Below are positions 46,516 to 58,316 of a stretch of DNA of 64,000 nt, in pieces (position 1 is the first letter of the stretch; each line of letters starts with the position of its first letter). The notes below the pieces were generated by a model. It made no database searches, was not told where the DNA came from, and saw only the letters and a list, made by a program, of their open reading frames with translations. Made by a program: the position numbers and the translations under genes. This DNA comes from Chamaecyparis obtusa (taxonomy: Eukaryota > Streptophyta > Pinopsida > Cupressales > Cupressaceae): positions 1,447,501 to 1,511,500 of the forward strand of contig BSBK01000871.1 of NCBI GenBank assembly GCA_027943335.1, in the 5' to 3' direction.

Positions 46516-48287
46516 TGTTATACACTAAGTTTGCACCCTTGTCTCAAGCTCTCATAGTCTTGATAACCTAGTATAACATGGGAATCATCTCTAGGTGTGG
46601 GACCTATGCTAATTGAGAAGAGACCTCTAGGTTCTACACTGGTTCCTCTTGGATAATCACCTTAATTTGCTTCTTGAAAGAAAAGTAAATCTTTTGAGGG
46701 AAAGGGATAGAAGGAATGCTTGTAAGGGAAATGACTAAAAGAAAACCATCCTACTAGGTGATATACCAAAAATATGGTATGAATTATAGTATAAAAGATA
46801 AAATTAATGGATAGACTTAGGTCTAGGAGACCACAAATCACTGAATAGGTTTGCATAAGTACTTCATAGAAGGGTCTATAGGTGAAAAGAGCTATTCAGG
46901 GAAAGAGATATTCTTTCACAAACAATAATACCCTTTGGATTTAGACAACAATCTATGACCTGCAAACAAACATTCACCCCTGCAACTAGGTATAGGAATG
47001 AGACAATATTGTTAAGGGGTTGAAATATACCCACAAAAGCACTCACATCAAATCATCCACAATGATACACAAAATTGCAGAAAGAAAGAGGGATCAAGAA
47101 TCCTAAGATATCACTGAGAAGTCTGTAAATACTGAATTCATTAAGAAATAACTCACACAAGAAGGCATAGGGACATGAAGAATGTCACAAAAACACATTC
47201 AATATCTAAGTTATCAATGGGAGGTTACAAAATGTAAAAAACTAGAGGAAAAAAAAATGTCTCAGATAGCCTGCTAAGAAAAGATATTTTTTCTCTTTTC
47301 AAAATGTTAACTCTCTCCACACTAAGGCTCCAAAAATACAATATATACATCTCCTTCACACACATAGGTAGGAGCACAAATATCTCAATTAGGGTTACAA
47401 ATATTTGCAGTAGAATAATCCAACCATAAACCTGTCAAGTCTGATCATAAATGTACATGAAAATATCTCAACTGATCAGATATGTCCTTGAGTGCCCATC
47501 CCTATACTGAAATCGACCTACAGACAAGAAATCTTGATCCAACTACCTCCTTACAACTCAAGCCACCATAACTATCAAATCTAGTATTCTCAGATGGAAA
47601 ATCCAATGAAACTACTGTCTAGATCTTTGCATCAGCTTTCCAACTGCAACCGCCCTTAAAACATAAATTTCAAGCTACCTGTGCTTGCAAACATTCTCTA
47701 CAAAAACAATAGAAGAGAACCCGTGAAAGATACTGCATCCCTCCCTTTGAAAAAGACAAAGGCCTCATGACCAGTCAAGAGCCAATAGAAAATGAGCACG
47801 TCACAGTCGACCGACACCTCAGAAGTTAAAAGAATCTATTCCCTACATCGGATGGTGGTCGCATGATCACATGGGATTGGAAGATCCCATGAGATTATGG
47901 GATAACCATTGGATCTAACTGTGACCGAGAACTAGGCCCAGGGAAATATTAAAGGCCAGGACGTAGGAAACTTAGGAAATATTAAAGAGAAAAACCTCCG
48001 TGGGGTGGCAAAAAAAATTAATAAGCACATGCAGTTATGAGATTTTTAAGTGGCTCAAAAAGTAACACAAAAATAGAACAGGACCAAGGGTTTAGGGCTT
48101 TTGGCCAAAATGGTAGATTTTCAAATAAAAAGGCTTGTAGACCAGGGATTAAACAATTGCAGAGACTAGAGGAAAAACACAAGGCCATAAAAACTTCTCA
48201 GGGTATTTAATATGGTTTAAATTGTAGACCTCCGCATGAAGCCTAGCCTGTAGCCAAAATTAAATAGATAGGGAATTTTGGGTAACA
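46516..48287 (-). repeat. array 2 LTR-C
   Basis: 1,772 bp, TGTTATACACTAAG to GGGTAACA. It ends exactly at the right target duplication GGTTG. Confidence 0.93.
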
Positions 48288-48292
48288 GGTTG
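48288..48292. repeat. right target-site duplication GGTTG of array 2
   Basis: Matches 38458-38462 exactly and follows the TAACA end of LTR-C. Confidence 0.88.
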
Positions 48293-48312
48293 CTCACACA
48301 TGTGTGAGCAAC
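48289..48312. repeat. 24-bp perfect palindrome at the array 2 target site
   Basis: The sequence is self-complementary over 24 bp around a central CACATGTG. Its first bases overlap the GGTTG duplication, so the array integrated at the edge of the palindrome. It lies in LTR-X. Confidence 0.85.
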
Positions 48313-48613
48313 ACTAGAGAAGTGTGTTGGGGTACAAGAGTGGAAGAAGGGAGATGGGTCTTCATTAGGAGGTTGTAAGAGCCATTAATAAGGGTGTAAG
48401 GGGTTATTAATGAGTTTGTAAGGCTCATTAATGAGGGTGTTGACTTTGGGGTCAAGGGGAGAGGGTTAGGCTAAGAGGGTTAGGAATCACCCCTTAAGCT
48501 AGGTTAGGGAGTGATTAGGGATGAGAGGATAGGTTTAGAAGTTTCTAGATGAGTTTTGGGATTTTGGGATATTAAATAAATATTTAATTTATTTAAATGG
48601 GATTTTGGTTGAG
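48293..48613 (-). repeat. LTR-X segment between array 2 and the 7.6-kb element
   Basis: No gene. It contains short direct repeats around CATTAATGAG/GTTATTAATGAG (48380-48440) and AT-rich TTAAATAAATATTTAATTTA near 48570. It continues across the insertion to the AT-rich sequence at 56268. Confidence 0.55.
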
Positions 48614-48618
48614 ATAAT
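48614..48618. repeat. left target-site duplication ATAAT of the 7.6-kb element
   Basis: ATAAT precedes the TGTATC start of the 5' LTR and recurs at 56263-56267 directly after the 3' LTR. Confidence 0.85.
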
Positions 48619-50105
48619 TGTATCATCTTAAAATGGAAGCACTTCCATGGTAAGAGCATTTAGCCCTCTGAGTAAGTGGTCTAGGGTCATGTTAAGCACC
48701 TTGATCAGGTCTTTGCATGTATCTGACTTTTTCCCCCTGTTCTACTTTCCTCTGCACCTGGTTTTCACTTCAATCTTCATTTCCTAGCATCTTAGGCCCA
48801 GATCCTAAGGTTTTTAACCATAAGGTCAAAGTCAACCTTATGGGGTCAAGGTTGACCTTGATCATGACCTGGTCAGGATTGACCTCGATCCTAACCTAGT
48901 CAAGTTTGAGCTTGATTTTGCCCCTCTTGTTCAAAATTCAATTTTCCTTGAATTTTGAGTGTCGGGTTTCAAGGATGTTTGTTTTCTCACCTCCAGGTCA
49001 GCCATTTTGGGTTTTGAAATGGTAAATCCTTAAAGTGAATTTAATCTAGGTATATTTTCTAAAGCTTAGGACCTAATTGGGATTTAATTCTCCAAGGTGG
49101 CCCCTCTAGATTATTGTGTCCTAGTTCACTATAAAAGGAGGCCTTCCTCTCTCATCATCACATCTTAAGCAATTTCATGAGCAAGCTCTCAAGTGTAAGC
49201 AAATGAATTCAAGCATTCAAGTGTTCAAGAATCCATCCCTCAAGGAGATCCATTGTTAGCCATTGAAGGATTCAATCTCTTTGGAGCCCCCTTGAAGATC
49301 CATCCTTCTACATTAATCCAAGCCTCCTCATATACAAATATCAATTCAAGATTGGTGTTGAAGATCAAATGTCATTGATTGGAGACATCCTACATCCATT
49401 GAAGCATTCCTACTTGTGGATTTAAGGATTCAAATCCTCTATAAGGACTTCAACATAAGCGAGGTGATTTTTTTCAATTTCTTTGTTTATGCATACTATA
49501 TTTCAATTCAATTTCAAGGTTAATTCCTAAATTGGGGTTTGACCAAGGCAAACCCCCCATACAAACAAAACCACCATTTTCTTGCAAGTACATGTGCAAA
49601 ATTTCAGATCTGAGAGTGGATTTGGATACCCTTTTCGGTGAACTTTTGAGATCTTCAAATAAGGTCATAATCAACCTTCAAATAAAGAATCTAGCCTTTG
49701 ACCTTTTATGAGGGTCGAAGACTACCTGCCATTAGAAAGATAAAAGATTTTTGGGTTTTCTTCATCTCGGCATTTCCAGTCTGAAATAGGTTTCAAAATT
49801 GCTTGAAAGTACACACAGACATCAAAAATTGACATTTTCTAGATTTGCGCTAATTTGAGGTTAGTATTTTTATTTCAATTATTTCACATTTCAAGCATAA
49901 CTCCTTTATAGGGAAATATTGGGTTTTTCTTTCTCCTTCATATTCTTCATAGATTGATTTGATTGTGCATTAACCTCTTGGTTGATCAAATTGGATCTCT
50001 CATTTGGGAATTTGGATTTGGGAGTAGATCTCATATTTCCCCCATACATCTATCCACACACATTTCCACATTTCAATAGGGGTGATGCCATATTATTCCT
50101 ATTCA
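48619..50105 (+). repeat. 5' LTR of the 7.6-kb element, with TATA box
   Basis: Starts TGTATCATCTT and ends TTCCTATTCA. A clear core promoter TATAAAAGG lies at 49130-49138, with the transcript start expected ~30 bp on. Repeated AAGGTCAAAGTCAACC / AGGTTGACCTTGATC phrases near 48820-48890 form short direct and inverted repeats in U3. Confidence 0.9.
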
Positions 50106-50123
50106 TTTTGGTGAACTTGACAT
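50106..50123 (+). promoter_or_regulatory. putative primer-binding site of the 7.6-kb element
   Basis: TTTTGGTGAACTTGACAT follows the LTR end directly. The TGGTGAACTTGAC part is placed as a primer site should be; I cannot name the tRNA. Confidence 0.5.
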
Positions 50124-50299
50124 ACCTACTCTCTTTCTTTTTTGGTGTTAGATATCCCTTTTTCTTATACTTTATTTTATCTTGTTAGTATTAGATTTAT
50201 CTTTTGTGTTAGATCTTGCATGCTATTTAGATTTCAAAAATATGAAAATATTCATGCTTTATGTGTTCTTAGTTTAGTTCATTTGCATTACATCAGTTT

Positions 50300-52010
50300 A
50301 TGAGCTTCACTACCACTAGTCCTACTTATAACATTCCAGTTAAAAGAAGTCGTAGACTCATGGGTGCCTTTGATCCCAAATCTTCTTCTCCTTTCCTTAG
50401 GATCCTGGATGATAACTTGATTCTTCATGATTCCAATCCTACAATGGAGCAAAATGCTTCTCACTCATCTCATGATGAGGATGACGCTTTAAGAGTTCCT
50501 CCTGAACAAGTCCAAAAACTTTTCACTGAACTTGATAAAATGGGTAATTGGCTCATTCAAGAGAACCATAATCAAGATTCCATTCAAGCTATAGAGGCTC
50601 TTAAGAAAGTTCTCCATGATAGTGATCAAGGTGTTAACCTCTTGTGTGGTATTACTCACCTTGTAAATTCAAATGTTAAACCTTTAGCTCAAGAAGCTCA
50701 AGATTTAGGGTTGATTCCTCCTATCACTAGTGTTGAACCTCCTTCTAACCCTTTACCTAGTATTCCTACCTATATTCCTTCTTTGGTGATTGTGACAGTT
50801 CCCTTTGTTCCTATGAGTGTTCCTCCTGTGTCCCTTCCTACATCACAAACTTCATATCATAATGTTCCTTTTACTTATTCCAATCCACTTCCAACTGTAG
50901 TTCCTAGTGTTCCTTGAGTTGTGTCTTCTATTCCTATAGCTTCTTACACCTTACCTCGTGTGTCTAATGTTGCTACTCCTATTTCATCTAATGATTCAAC
51001 AATCATCAATTTGGCTCAAACTGTGTAATCTTTACAACAACAACTCGCTTCCTTAACTCAAAACAAGTTTAGTATTCCTACATGTGACATGGGAAGTCCC
51101 TTGTCTTGAGACATTATTCATACTCCTGTTCCTCAGCAAGGTGAGATGCCTCATCTTGAGAATTATAATGGAAAAGGAGATCATGTTCATCATGTTAAAA
51201 CATTCCAAATCCTTTGTAGTGATTATGCTCATGACCATAGGATTTTAGCCAAACTGTTTGCTAGAACCTAGATGTGACAAGGCCTTACAATGGTATTGTT
51301 CCTTGCCTCCTTATTCCATTGATTCCTTTCCACAACTTGCTAATGCCTTTATTCAACAATTTCAAAACAACATTGGCCCGCAAGTGTCTTTGACTGATTT
51401 GATGCATTGTAAACAAAGTTCTAAAGAAAAGTTAATTGAATTTATTGGTAGATTTAAGCATTTGCATAATCAAATTTCCTATCCTATTCCTGATATTGAT
51501 ATTCAACGTATGTTTATTTCAAATTTGCAAAAGGATATTAGAGATAAGATTCTGCTTACTAAATTTACCTCTTTTCAACAACTTTGTACAATGCTTCATC
51601 ATTATCAATTACAAGTGAGTCAATTTGAGAGCAACACTCCAATGGATCCTATTCCAGTTGATAAGAGTGATGCTGCTCCTAATCCAAACAAATTTCAAAA
51701 ATTCAACAACTATGTCAAGATAAACAAACAAGCGAATGCAGTTGCTGATCAAGTTGTTGTTGCATCTCACAATGCCACTTCTACATCCATTGCTTTTTGA
51801 TTAAATTGTATGTTTACTCCTCTTTTTGAATCTTTACATGCTATTATGAATAGGTTGATAACTGCTAATATGATTACTTTACCTCCTATTCAACCTCTTT
51901 TACCTACTATGATTGCATCTAAATATTTTGATCAAAATGCTTTTTGTCAATATCATCGTCAAAATGGTCATGATACTGAGAAGTGTTATTCTTTAAAACA
52001 TAAGGTTTAA
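50300..52010 (+). pseudogene. gag of the 7.6-kb element
   Basis: Start ATG at 50300 (MSFTTTSPTYNIPVKRSRRL). An N-terminal region of ~200 codons with a Pro/Val/Ser-rich stretch runs to a TGA at 50915. The same frame continues past stops to about 51265 (MPHLENYNGKGDHVHHVKTF). After a frame change the retrotransposon gag core is open at 51258-51800: ALQWYCSLPPYSIDSFPQLA, FIQQFQNNIGPQVSLTDLMH and EKLIEFIGRFKHLHNQISYP. It ends with a zinc-binding FCQYHRQNGHDTEKCYSLK near 51946-52000, a spacing common in plant Ty3 gags. Confidence 0.82.
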
Positions 52011-52236
52011 GACTTAATTGACTCTAATGCTTTATCTGTTGATAATCTTGATGGTAGTGGGAACAAATATGTCTCTCCTCCTAATCAAAACCTTCAAATC
52101 TATATGAATCCATTTACCTACCCATGATACTAATACTATCTCTCAACCATCTACTATGGAAATTGTGTATGCTTCAAAGATGGATGATATCAATCATATT
52201 GTTAATCAAGTGGAGCATGTTGGTCAATCTGTATCT

Positions 52237-52300
52237 CAACCTTCACCTCAACCTCAACCTCAACCTCAGATTCAACCTCAAGTTCTATCTCAACCTTGAC
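52237..52300 (+). repeat. CAACCT hexanucleotide repeat
   Basis: About nine near-perfect CAACCT-type units (TCAACCTCAACCTCAACC...). In the frame leading into the protease-like domain they encode alternating Pro-Gln, a flexible linker between gag and protease. Length may vary by slippage. Confidence 0.75.
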
Positions 52301-52339
52301 CAAAACCTAAACCTAAAATGAAAACTCAACCTAAACCTT

Positions 52340-53571
52340 GACAACAACCTAAGAATAAAAGACCTTGGGAACTTTTGATTACCTTTGATGATTCTAAGAC
52401 TATTAAAGCTCCTGATGGTCCCCTTTACATTTCTGCTAGGATTTCTCAAAAACCTACTTGTGGTTGTCTTGTTGATCCTACATCCTTAGTCAATGTTATT
52501 ATTGAAGAAAATATTTTAATGAAAAACTTACAACGTGATTCTTATGATACATCAGATGTGTGGATTAAAACTTGCAATGGTTTTCTTTATCCATCATTTG
52601 ATTCTATTACTTTATTGGTTGAACTTTGTGGAAAAATTGTGAACACTACCTTTGTTGTTGTTCCTACTTCTGATCAATTTCAAGTTAAGCTAGGTTTGCC
52701 TTGGTTGACTACCATGCATGTTGTTGCTTCACCTATCCATAAGTGTCTTAAATTCATTCATGATGGTGAAATAAAGATGATTAATCATAGTATATATCAA
52801 CCTTCTAGGGCTAGAGATTGTGCTGCTCTTGATTTCTTTTGGCCTTCATTACCTAATTCATGTCTTCCTCGACCTGATAATCTTTTCCGTTCATATCAAG
52901 CCTATAAACATCACAAGATTCTTGAATTAAGATTACCTCCTATGGATCTTAATCATGGTCTTTTTCCTACACCTTCTATACCTCCTTTAACTATTGCTTC
53001 TAGTTCTGTTAATCAAGTTCCTTCTACCAAACCTATCAAAGATCATGTGATTGTTCCTCCTATGGTTAATGATCCTCCTAAAGAACCTATGAAGGATCTT
53101 GTGATTTTTCCTCCTAGTTCTCAACCTATTTCAAATAAATCAAAATGTAATCGATCTACTAATGAACTTCCTAAAAAGTGTTTTGCTCATGCTAAAGCTC
53201 ATAATTCTATCCTTCAAAAATATCTAACTTCTTCGGATAAACCTATGCATGATGTGTTAGAAGAAGTTGTTACTAATAATGATGTTAAGATGCATGATTA
53301 TGATGATTCTATTCATATCTTAGATCTTATTTTGTTTAATTTGGATGAGGAAGATACTCTTGATGATACTGATGATGTTACTGATGAATATGAGACTATT
53401 GACATTGACATTGATTTACCTAATATGCTTTCATCACAGTTAACTCTTACACCTAGTGTCAAACATTGTGATTCTCAAGAGGATCCTTGTTTGGAACTGG
53501 CTATTATTCCTACTATGTTGGATATAGTCCCTCTTGCGAGTTACCCACCTTCCCTAAATGATATACAATGA
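52340..53571 (+). pseudogene. protease-like domain and acidic tail of the 7.6-kb element
   Basis: The frame is open without a stop from 52375 to 53571 (398 codons from an internal Met; the true start is probably in the linker). The fold order of a retroviral-type aspartic protease is visible: PLYISARISQKPTCGCLVDP, then IKTCNGFLYPSFDSITLLVE, and FQVKLGLPWLTTMHVVASPI, the GLPWL end motif. The active-site triplet, D-S/T-G in active enzymes, reads DPT here. This suggests a lost or altered activity. After ~residue 140 comes a Pro-rich spacer and then an Asp-rich end (DEEDTLDDTDDVTDEYETID). No RT follows. Confidence 0.75.
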
Positions 53572-54740
53572 GATGGGGAGAGTAGGCAACATGCTTGATC
53601 GGTTGGTCCTTCATGGTAGCTATGTTGTGTTTTTTCCTATTGTACTGTGTTTCTCCCGTAATGTGTTTGCTAAATGTTGTTAGATTCTTTTATACGATCC
53701 TTGTAACTCAGTTGGTACAAGGTGATAAAGGAATCAAAACTATTGTTCAAATTCCTCTATATGTATCTCTATTCTTCTATGCATTGTTCAATGTTATGTC
53801 ATAATTGTGCTATTGTTTGTAAATGTTTCCTTGTGTAATATGCTTCGATTCGAGATATGGTAGCACTAATTCTTTTTGGTCTCCATGTCATGGTCCAAAA
53901 AGATTCTCCTTTGTATGTCTTATGTGATCTTTCCTCCTTTGTGATCGTAGTTATACTTTCTTTGGGGAATGATGTCAATTCATTTGTAATAATATCATAT
54001 ATATATTATCTTGTGATCATACTGACTCCATGATAGGTAGATCCCTTATGTGTTCTTTGTATGTTTTTGTGATATTTCCCTTGATTTGTCTTCCTCTGGG
54101 GGCATCTTGATGTGGAAACATAATCAGTGGAGTTGTTTATGTTTCCATTAAATTTGTTTCTCCTATTAAAGTGTCAACAATGACTTTAATGTGGGGGCAT
54201 ATGCTCTGCTCACCTATTGCACACACGCACTTTTTGATATGCATATATGTTTCAAGATACTTTTCTCCCTTTTTGGATTAGTAACTAATCCTTAAAGCAT
54301 GGATTTATATTTTAGGATCTCTTGATCCCTCGAGTTTCAAATACATATATATTTTTATCCCTTAAGGTCAGAGGTGTCCTTAAGACTAGATCTCTTTATT
54401 GTTTTTGGTTTTAATCTTATGGAATAGAATATTCCTAGGTGGAAATCCTTGATGGGTTGACTAGTGAGTAGCCACATTCACTAGGCGGTTCAATTCCATC
54501 TTTCTAGTTGTGATGTTTTCTTGTGTGGTTCACAATGGGACATAAGTTCTCATTGGGTGAGGTAATCACACCCTTTCTTTCTCTCTCTAGAGATGTCTCT
54601 CTTATTGTGATCTAAGAGTTGATGAAGACTTGAGTCCCTAGGGGCTTAAGGTTTCTCTTTGTCCCTTGGATTACGATAAGATTATCTTTTCATTCTGATC
54701 TCCTTTACCAAGAGTTTGCATCGATTCCATACTCTTGCTA
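53572..54740 (+). other. non-coding 3' interior of the 7.6-kb element
   Basis: T/C-rich sequence without conserved frames between the last stop and the polypurine tract. It has phrases such as GTGGGGGC at 54190-54198 that resemble extra polypurine tracts. Autonomous Ty3 elements would carry RT and integrase here. Confidence 0.6.
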
Positions 54741-54754
54741 AAGTGGGGGCTTAA
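54741..54754 (+). promoter_or_regulatory. polypurine tract of the 7.6-kb element
   Basis: AAGTGGGGGCTTAA directly precedes the TGCATC start of the 3' LTR. Confidence 0.75.
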
Positions 54755-56262
54755 TGCATCATCTTAAAATGGAAGCACTTCCATGGTAAGAGTGTTTAGC
54801 CCTCCGAGTAAGTGGTCTGGGGTCATGTTAAGCACCTTGATTTGGTCTTTGCATGTATTTGACTTTTTTCCCCTTGTTATGCTTTCCTCTGCGCCTGATT
54901 TTCACTTCAATCTGCATTTCCTAGCATCCTGGGCTTGGATCTTGGGGTTTTTTACCATAAGGTAAAATTTGACCTTATGGGGTCAAGGTTGACCTTCATC
55001 CTAACCTGGTTAAGATTGACCTTGATCCTGACCTAATTAGGTTTGAGCTTGATTTTGTCCCTCTTGTTCAAAATTCAATTTTCCTTGAATTCCAGGTGTC
55101 GAATTTTGGGGATGTTTGTTTTTCCACCTTTGGGTTGTCCATTTCGGATTTCAGAATGGTAAATCCTTAAAGTGCATTTAATCTAGGTATATTTTCTAAA
55201 GGTTAGGACCTAATTGGGATTTAATTCTCTAAGGTGGCCCCTCTAGAGGATTGTGCCCTAGTTCACTATAAAAGGAGGCCTTCCTCTTTCATTATCACAT
55301 CTTAAGCAATTTCATGAGCAAGCTCTCAAGTGCAAGCAAGTGAATTCAAGCATTCAAGCAAGCCTTAAAGAATTCAAGTGTTCAAGTATCCATCTCTCAA
55401 GGAGATCCATTGTTAGCCATTGAAGGATTCAATCTCTTTGGAGCCCCCTTGAAGATCCATCCTTCTACATTCATCCAAGTCTCCTCATATGCAAAGATCA
55501 ATTCAAGATTGGTGTTGAAGATCAAATGCCATTGATTGGAGACATCCTACATCCATTGAAGCATTCCTAGTTATGGATTTGAGGATTCAAATCCTCTACA
55601 AGGACTTCAACATAAGCGAGGTGATTTGTTTCAATTACTTTGTTTATGCATACTATATTTCAATTCAATTTCAAGGTTAATTCCTAAACTGGGGTTTGAC
55701 TAAGGCAAACCCCCCATACAAACAAAACCCCCATTTTATTGTAGGTATAGGTGCAGAATTTCAGATCTGAGAGTGGATTTGGATACCCTTTTTGATGAAC
55801 TTTCAAGATCTATGAACAAGGTCAAAATTGACCTTCAAATAAAGAATCTATCCTTTGACCTTTTATGAGGGTCAAAGACTACCTGCCATCAGAAAGATAA
55901 AAGATTTTTGGGTTTTCTTCGTCTCGACATTTCTAGTTCGAAATAGGTTGCAGAATTGTCTAAAAGTACACACAAACATCAAAAATCGGCATTTTCTAGA
56001 TTTACCCTAATTTGAGGTTAGTATTTGTATTTCAATTATTTCAAATTTCAAGCATAACTCCTTTATAGGGAAATATTGGGTTTTTCTTTCTCCTTCATAT
56101 TCTTCATAAATTGATTCGATTGTGCATTAACCTCTTGTTTGATCAAATTGGATATCTCCTTTGGGAATTTGGATTTGGGAGTAGATCTCATATTTCCCCC
56201 ATACATCTATCCACACACATTTCCACATTTGAATAGGGGTGATGCCATATTATTCCTATTCA
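54755..56262 (+). repeat. 3' LTR of the 7.6-kb element
   Basis: 1,508 bp, TGCATCATCTT to TTCCTATTCA. It matches 48619-50105, including the TATA box TATAAAAGG at 55267-55275. Confidence 0.9.
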
Positions 56263-56267
56263 ATAAT
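56263..56267. repeat. right target-site duplication ATAAT
   Basis: Matches 48614-48618. Confidence 0.85.
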
Positions 56268-56475
56268 TTATTAAATAATTTAATAAATTAGGAGAGATAA
56301 ATATTTAAATTTGATTTAAATATTTTTGGGAGTGATTCTTTAATTAAATAGATTTAATTAAAATAGAGGAGGATAATAACAATAACAATTAATTAATTAA
56401 TTAATTATGATGTCATCATGACTTTTATTAATTAAAATATTTTTAATTAATAAGATGGATTTTTAGGTGTCTACA
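56268..56475 (-). repeat. LTR-X start segment (U3), AT-rich
   Basis: On the minus strand an LTR-like start TGTAGACACCTAAAAATCC begins at 56475 and is preceded by a purine-rich AAAGAGAGCCAAAA tract (56476-56489). The segment is full of TTAATTAA and ATTTAAAT palindromes and an AATTAATTAATTAATTAATT run at 56388-56407. Its continuity with 48293-48613 is shown by the ATAAT duplication. Confidence 0.6.
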
Positions 56476-57180
56476 TTTTGGCTCTCTTTGATGCAGCGCC
56501 ACAAGTGGCATTGCATCAAAGACAAGAAAAGAAAATGCCCCAGGCAAGGTTAGAAGGTAAGGGGTTGTGCCCCCTTGAGAATATAACACATAGAGAAACC
56601 TTTGTGGAATTTTCTTGAAAAGGACACAAGCAGGAAGGAGATGGAGGAAGGAGAGTGAAAATAGAAGTCTAACCATGAGAAAAGATGCATAAATGCAATA
56701 TGATTCTAAATGCAGGATGGACATTGCAAGATGATTTTTAAATGCATGCTAACGGAACTTGGGGATTTCATTGTGTTTGATATTTTGGAGAGAACAACCT
56801 AGTTTGATATAGCAACACTAGAGACCTGCCAAGGCTACTGGGAACTCAAGGCCTTGTCACCAGCATTGCATAGCAATAACACAAAAAAGAGCACACAAAG
56901 GGTTATCTCAACATCACGCATTAAACCTGGAGGAGGCATGGTGGAAGTGATGTTGAGGAAACCACAAATAGATGACTAACACACAAGAAGAAATATGATA
57001 AAAAAGACATGCTTCAGAATGTCCTCATTCACATTGTAGCATGATATAAATGATCATGGTGAATTTTAGGAGAGGAACAACGAGAAGCCATAAAAGATAA
57101 ACAAGATCCAAAGGACCAAATCTAAGATCAAAGTGATAAACCCAAAAGATGTCCTTTTCCAAGGAGAGAGATTGATTGTT

Positions 57181-57300
57181 TGATGGGGGGGAGATTATGT
57201 CAGACATGAGGAAGGATATATCTTGCATGGACCCATTTGATTGATGATGGGACATTAGGTCAAACATGAGGAAGGATACATCTTGCATGGACCTTTTTGA
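57181..57300. repeat. two 60-bp tandem units
   Basis: 57181-57240 and 57241-57300 share ACATGAGGAAGGATAYATCT then TGCATGGACC. A third, degenerate unit appears near 57593-57630 (ATGAGGAAGGATAAATCTTG). On the minus strand the units encode repeated MQDVSFLM-like peptides, so they could have been part of a repetitive protein. Confidence 0.75.
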
Positions 57301-58316
57301 TGAAGAGAACGCTATGTTGTTTTTGGAAAATGAGGAATTGAGGATAATCATGTGATCAAGGATAGTCAACAAAAGATTTTGTTGAATTAAAATACTTGGT
57401 GAGATAGTACAATTGATCAAAGTGATTTAAGATTAATGAGGATACATACAATGGGACACAATGATATAGTATGAAGGGGGACCCAAAAGATAAACAAAAG
57501 ATCCAAAGGAACAAATGAAATAACAAGTATCTCACACACATTTTTCCATAGGTAGGATGATGGATGATGGATGATGATTGATTTGATTGGTTTGATATGA
57601 GGAAGGATAAATCTTGTGAAGACCGATGATGGATTGATTGACTAGGATTCTTATGAAAAGAGACAAGTGAGACACTTGAACCTCAAAAGGACCAAGGGAT
57701 GATTGTTGAAGTGCATAACTAGATAGGGACAAAGGTCATGACGATGCAAGAATTAACTGACACAAAGGATGGGACCTAAAGATACATATGTACAAATGAG
57801 CCTAGGTGGAGACACGACTGATGCTAGCTACAAGATACTAGATTATAGGATGGATAGGGGATTGGGGATGGAGATGATGATCCAAATATATGCACGGTAA
57901 TGCCTCGGTTGAGATGGAAAGCCAAGATGGATTGATGGTAGACAGGGTGATGATGGAGGATGTGTCTTGAAATGACACAAGGATTTGGTAAGTATGCATC
58001 CCAAAGATGATGATTGGATTGAGATCAAGGCTTGCAACTAGGATAGGGACAAGACTAAGGATGTGATTGGATGGGCTGATTTGATGTTTGATTTTGGATA
58101 GCTAGAGGATGTGGAGAGGATTTGCACATGTGATGGAAGATTTCTAGGATCATTGGGATACGGATGGATGACATTGGATTGCATGGGAGTATCCTATAGC
58201 TAGATACCAATGACAAGGGAAGTACTGGATGATGGAAAGATGAAGGAAATGCTTAGGGATGTAGAGATGGAAGGATGAGAAGACAAGGATTTGAGGGATT
58301 GAAGGATTAGGATGGA

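Larger units (their letters stand above)
38463..48287 (-). mobile_element. array 2: LTR-interior-LTR-interior-LTR, novel-ORF non-autonomous element
   Basis: 9,825 bp on the minus strand. Three LTRs of 1,773, 1,770 and 1,772 bp alternate with two interiors of 2,255 bp each. A single perfect TSD pair, GGTTG, flanks the whole array (38458-38462 and 48288-48292), and none flanks the inner units. LTR termini are TGTTA...TAACA. LTRs A and B differ at about 4 of the first 140 positions by eye. The interior has a primer site and one long reading frame but no known retrotransposon domain, so an autonomous partner must have mobilised it. Confidence 0.93.
48619..56262 (+). mobile_element. 7.6-kb non-autonomous Ty3-type element with gag and protease-like domain
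   Basis: 7,644 bp with LTRs of 1,487 and 1,508 bp, a polypurine tract and a perfect ATAAT duplication. The 4.65-kb interior codes for gag, a zinc finger, a protease-like domain and an acidic tail, then ~1.2 kb of non-coding sequence. There is no RT, RNase H or integrase and no scar of them, so this looks like a stable TR-GAG-type family and not a simple deletion. Frames carry stops and shifts, so this copy is dead. Confidence 0.9.

Noticed and set aside
16385..48287. CRISPR-like or satellite array because of regular long repeats
   Set aside because: Repeat units are LTRs and interiors with primer sites, TG...CA ends and target duplications. This is a retrotransposon array, not a spacer array or centromeric satellite.
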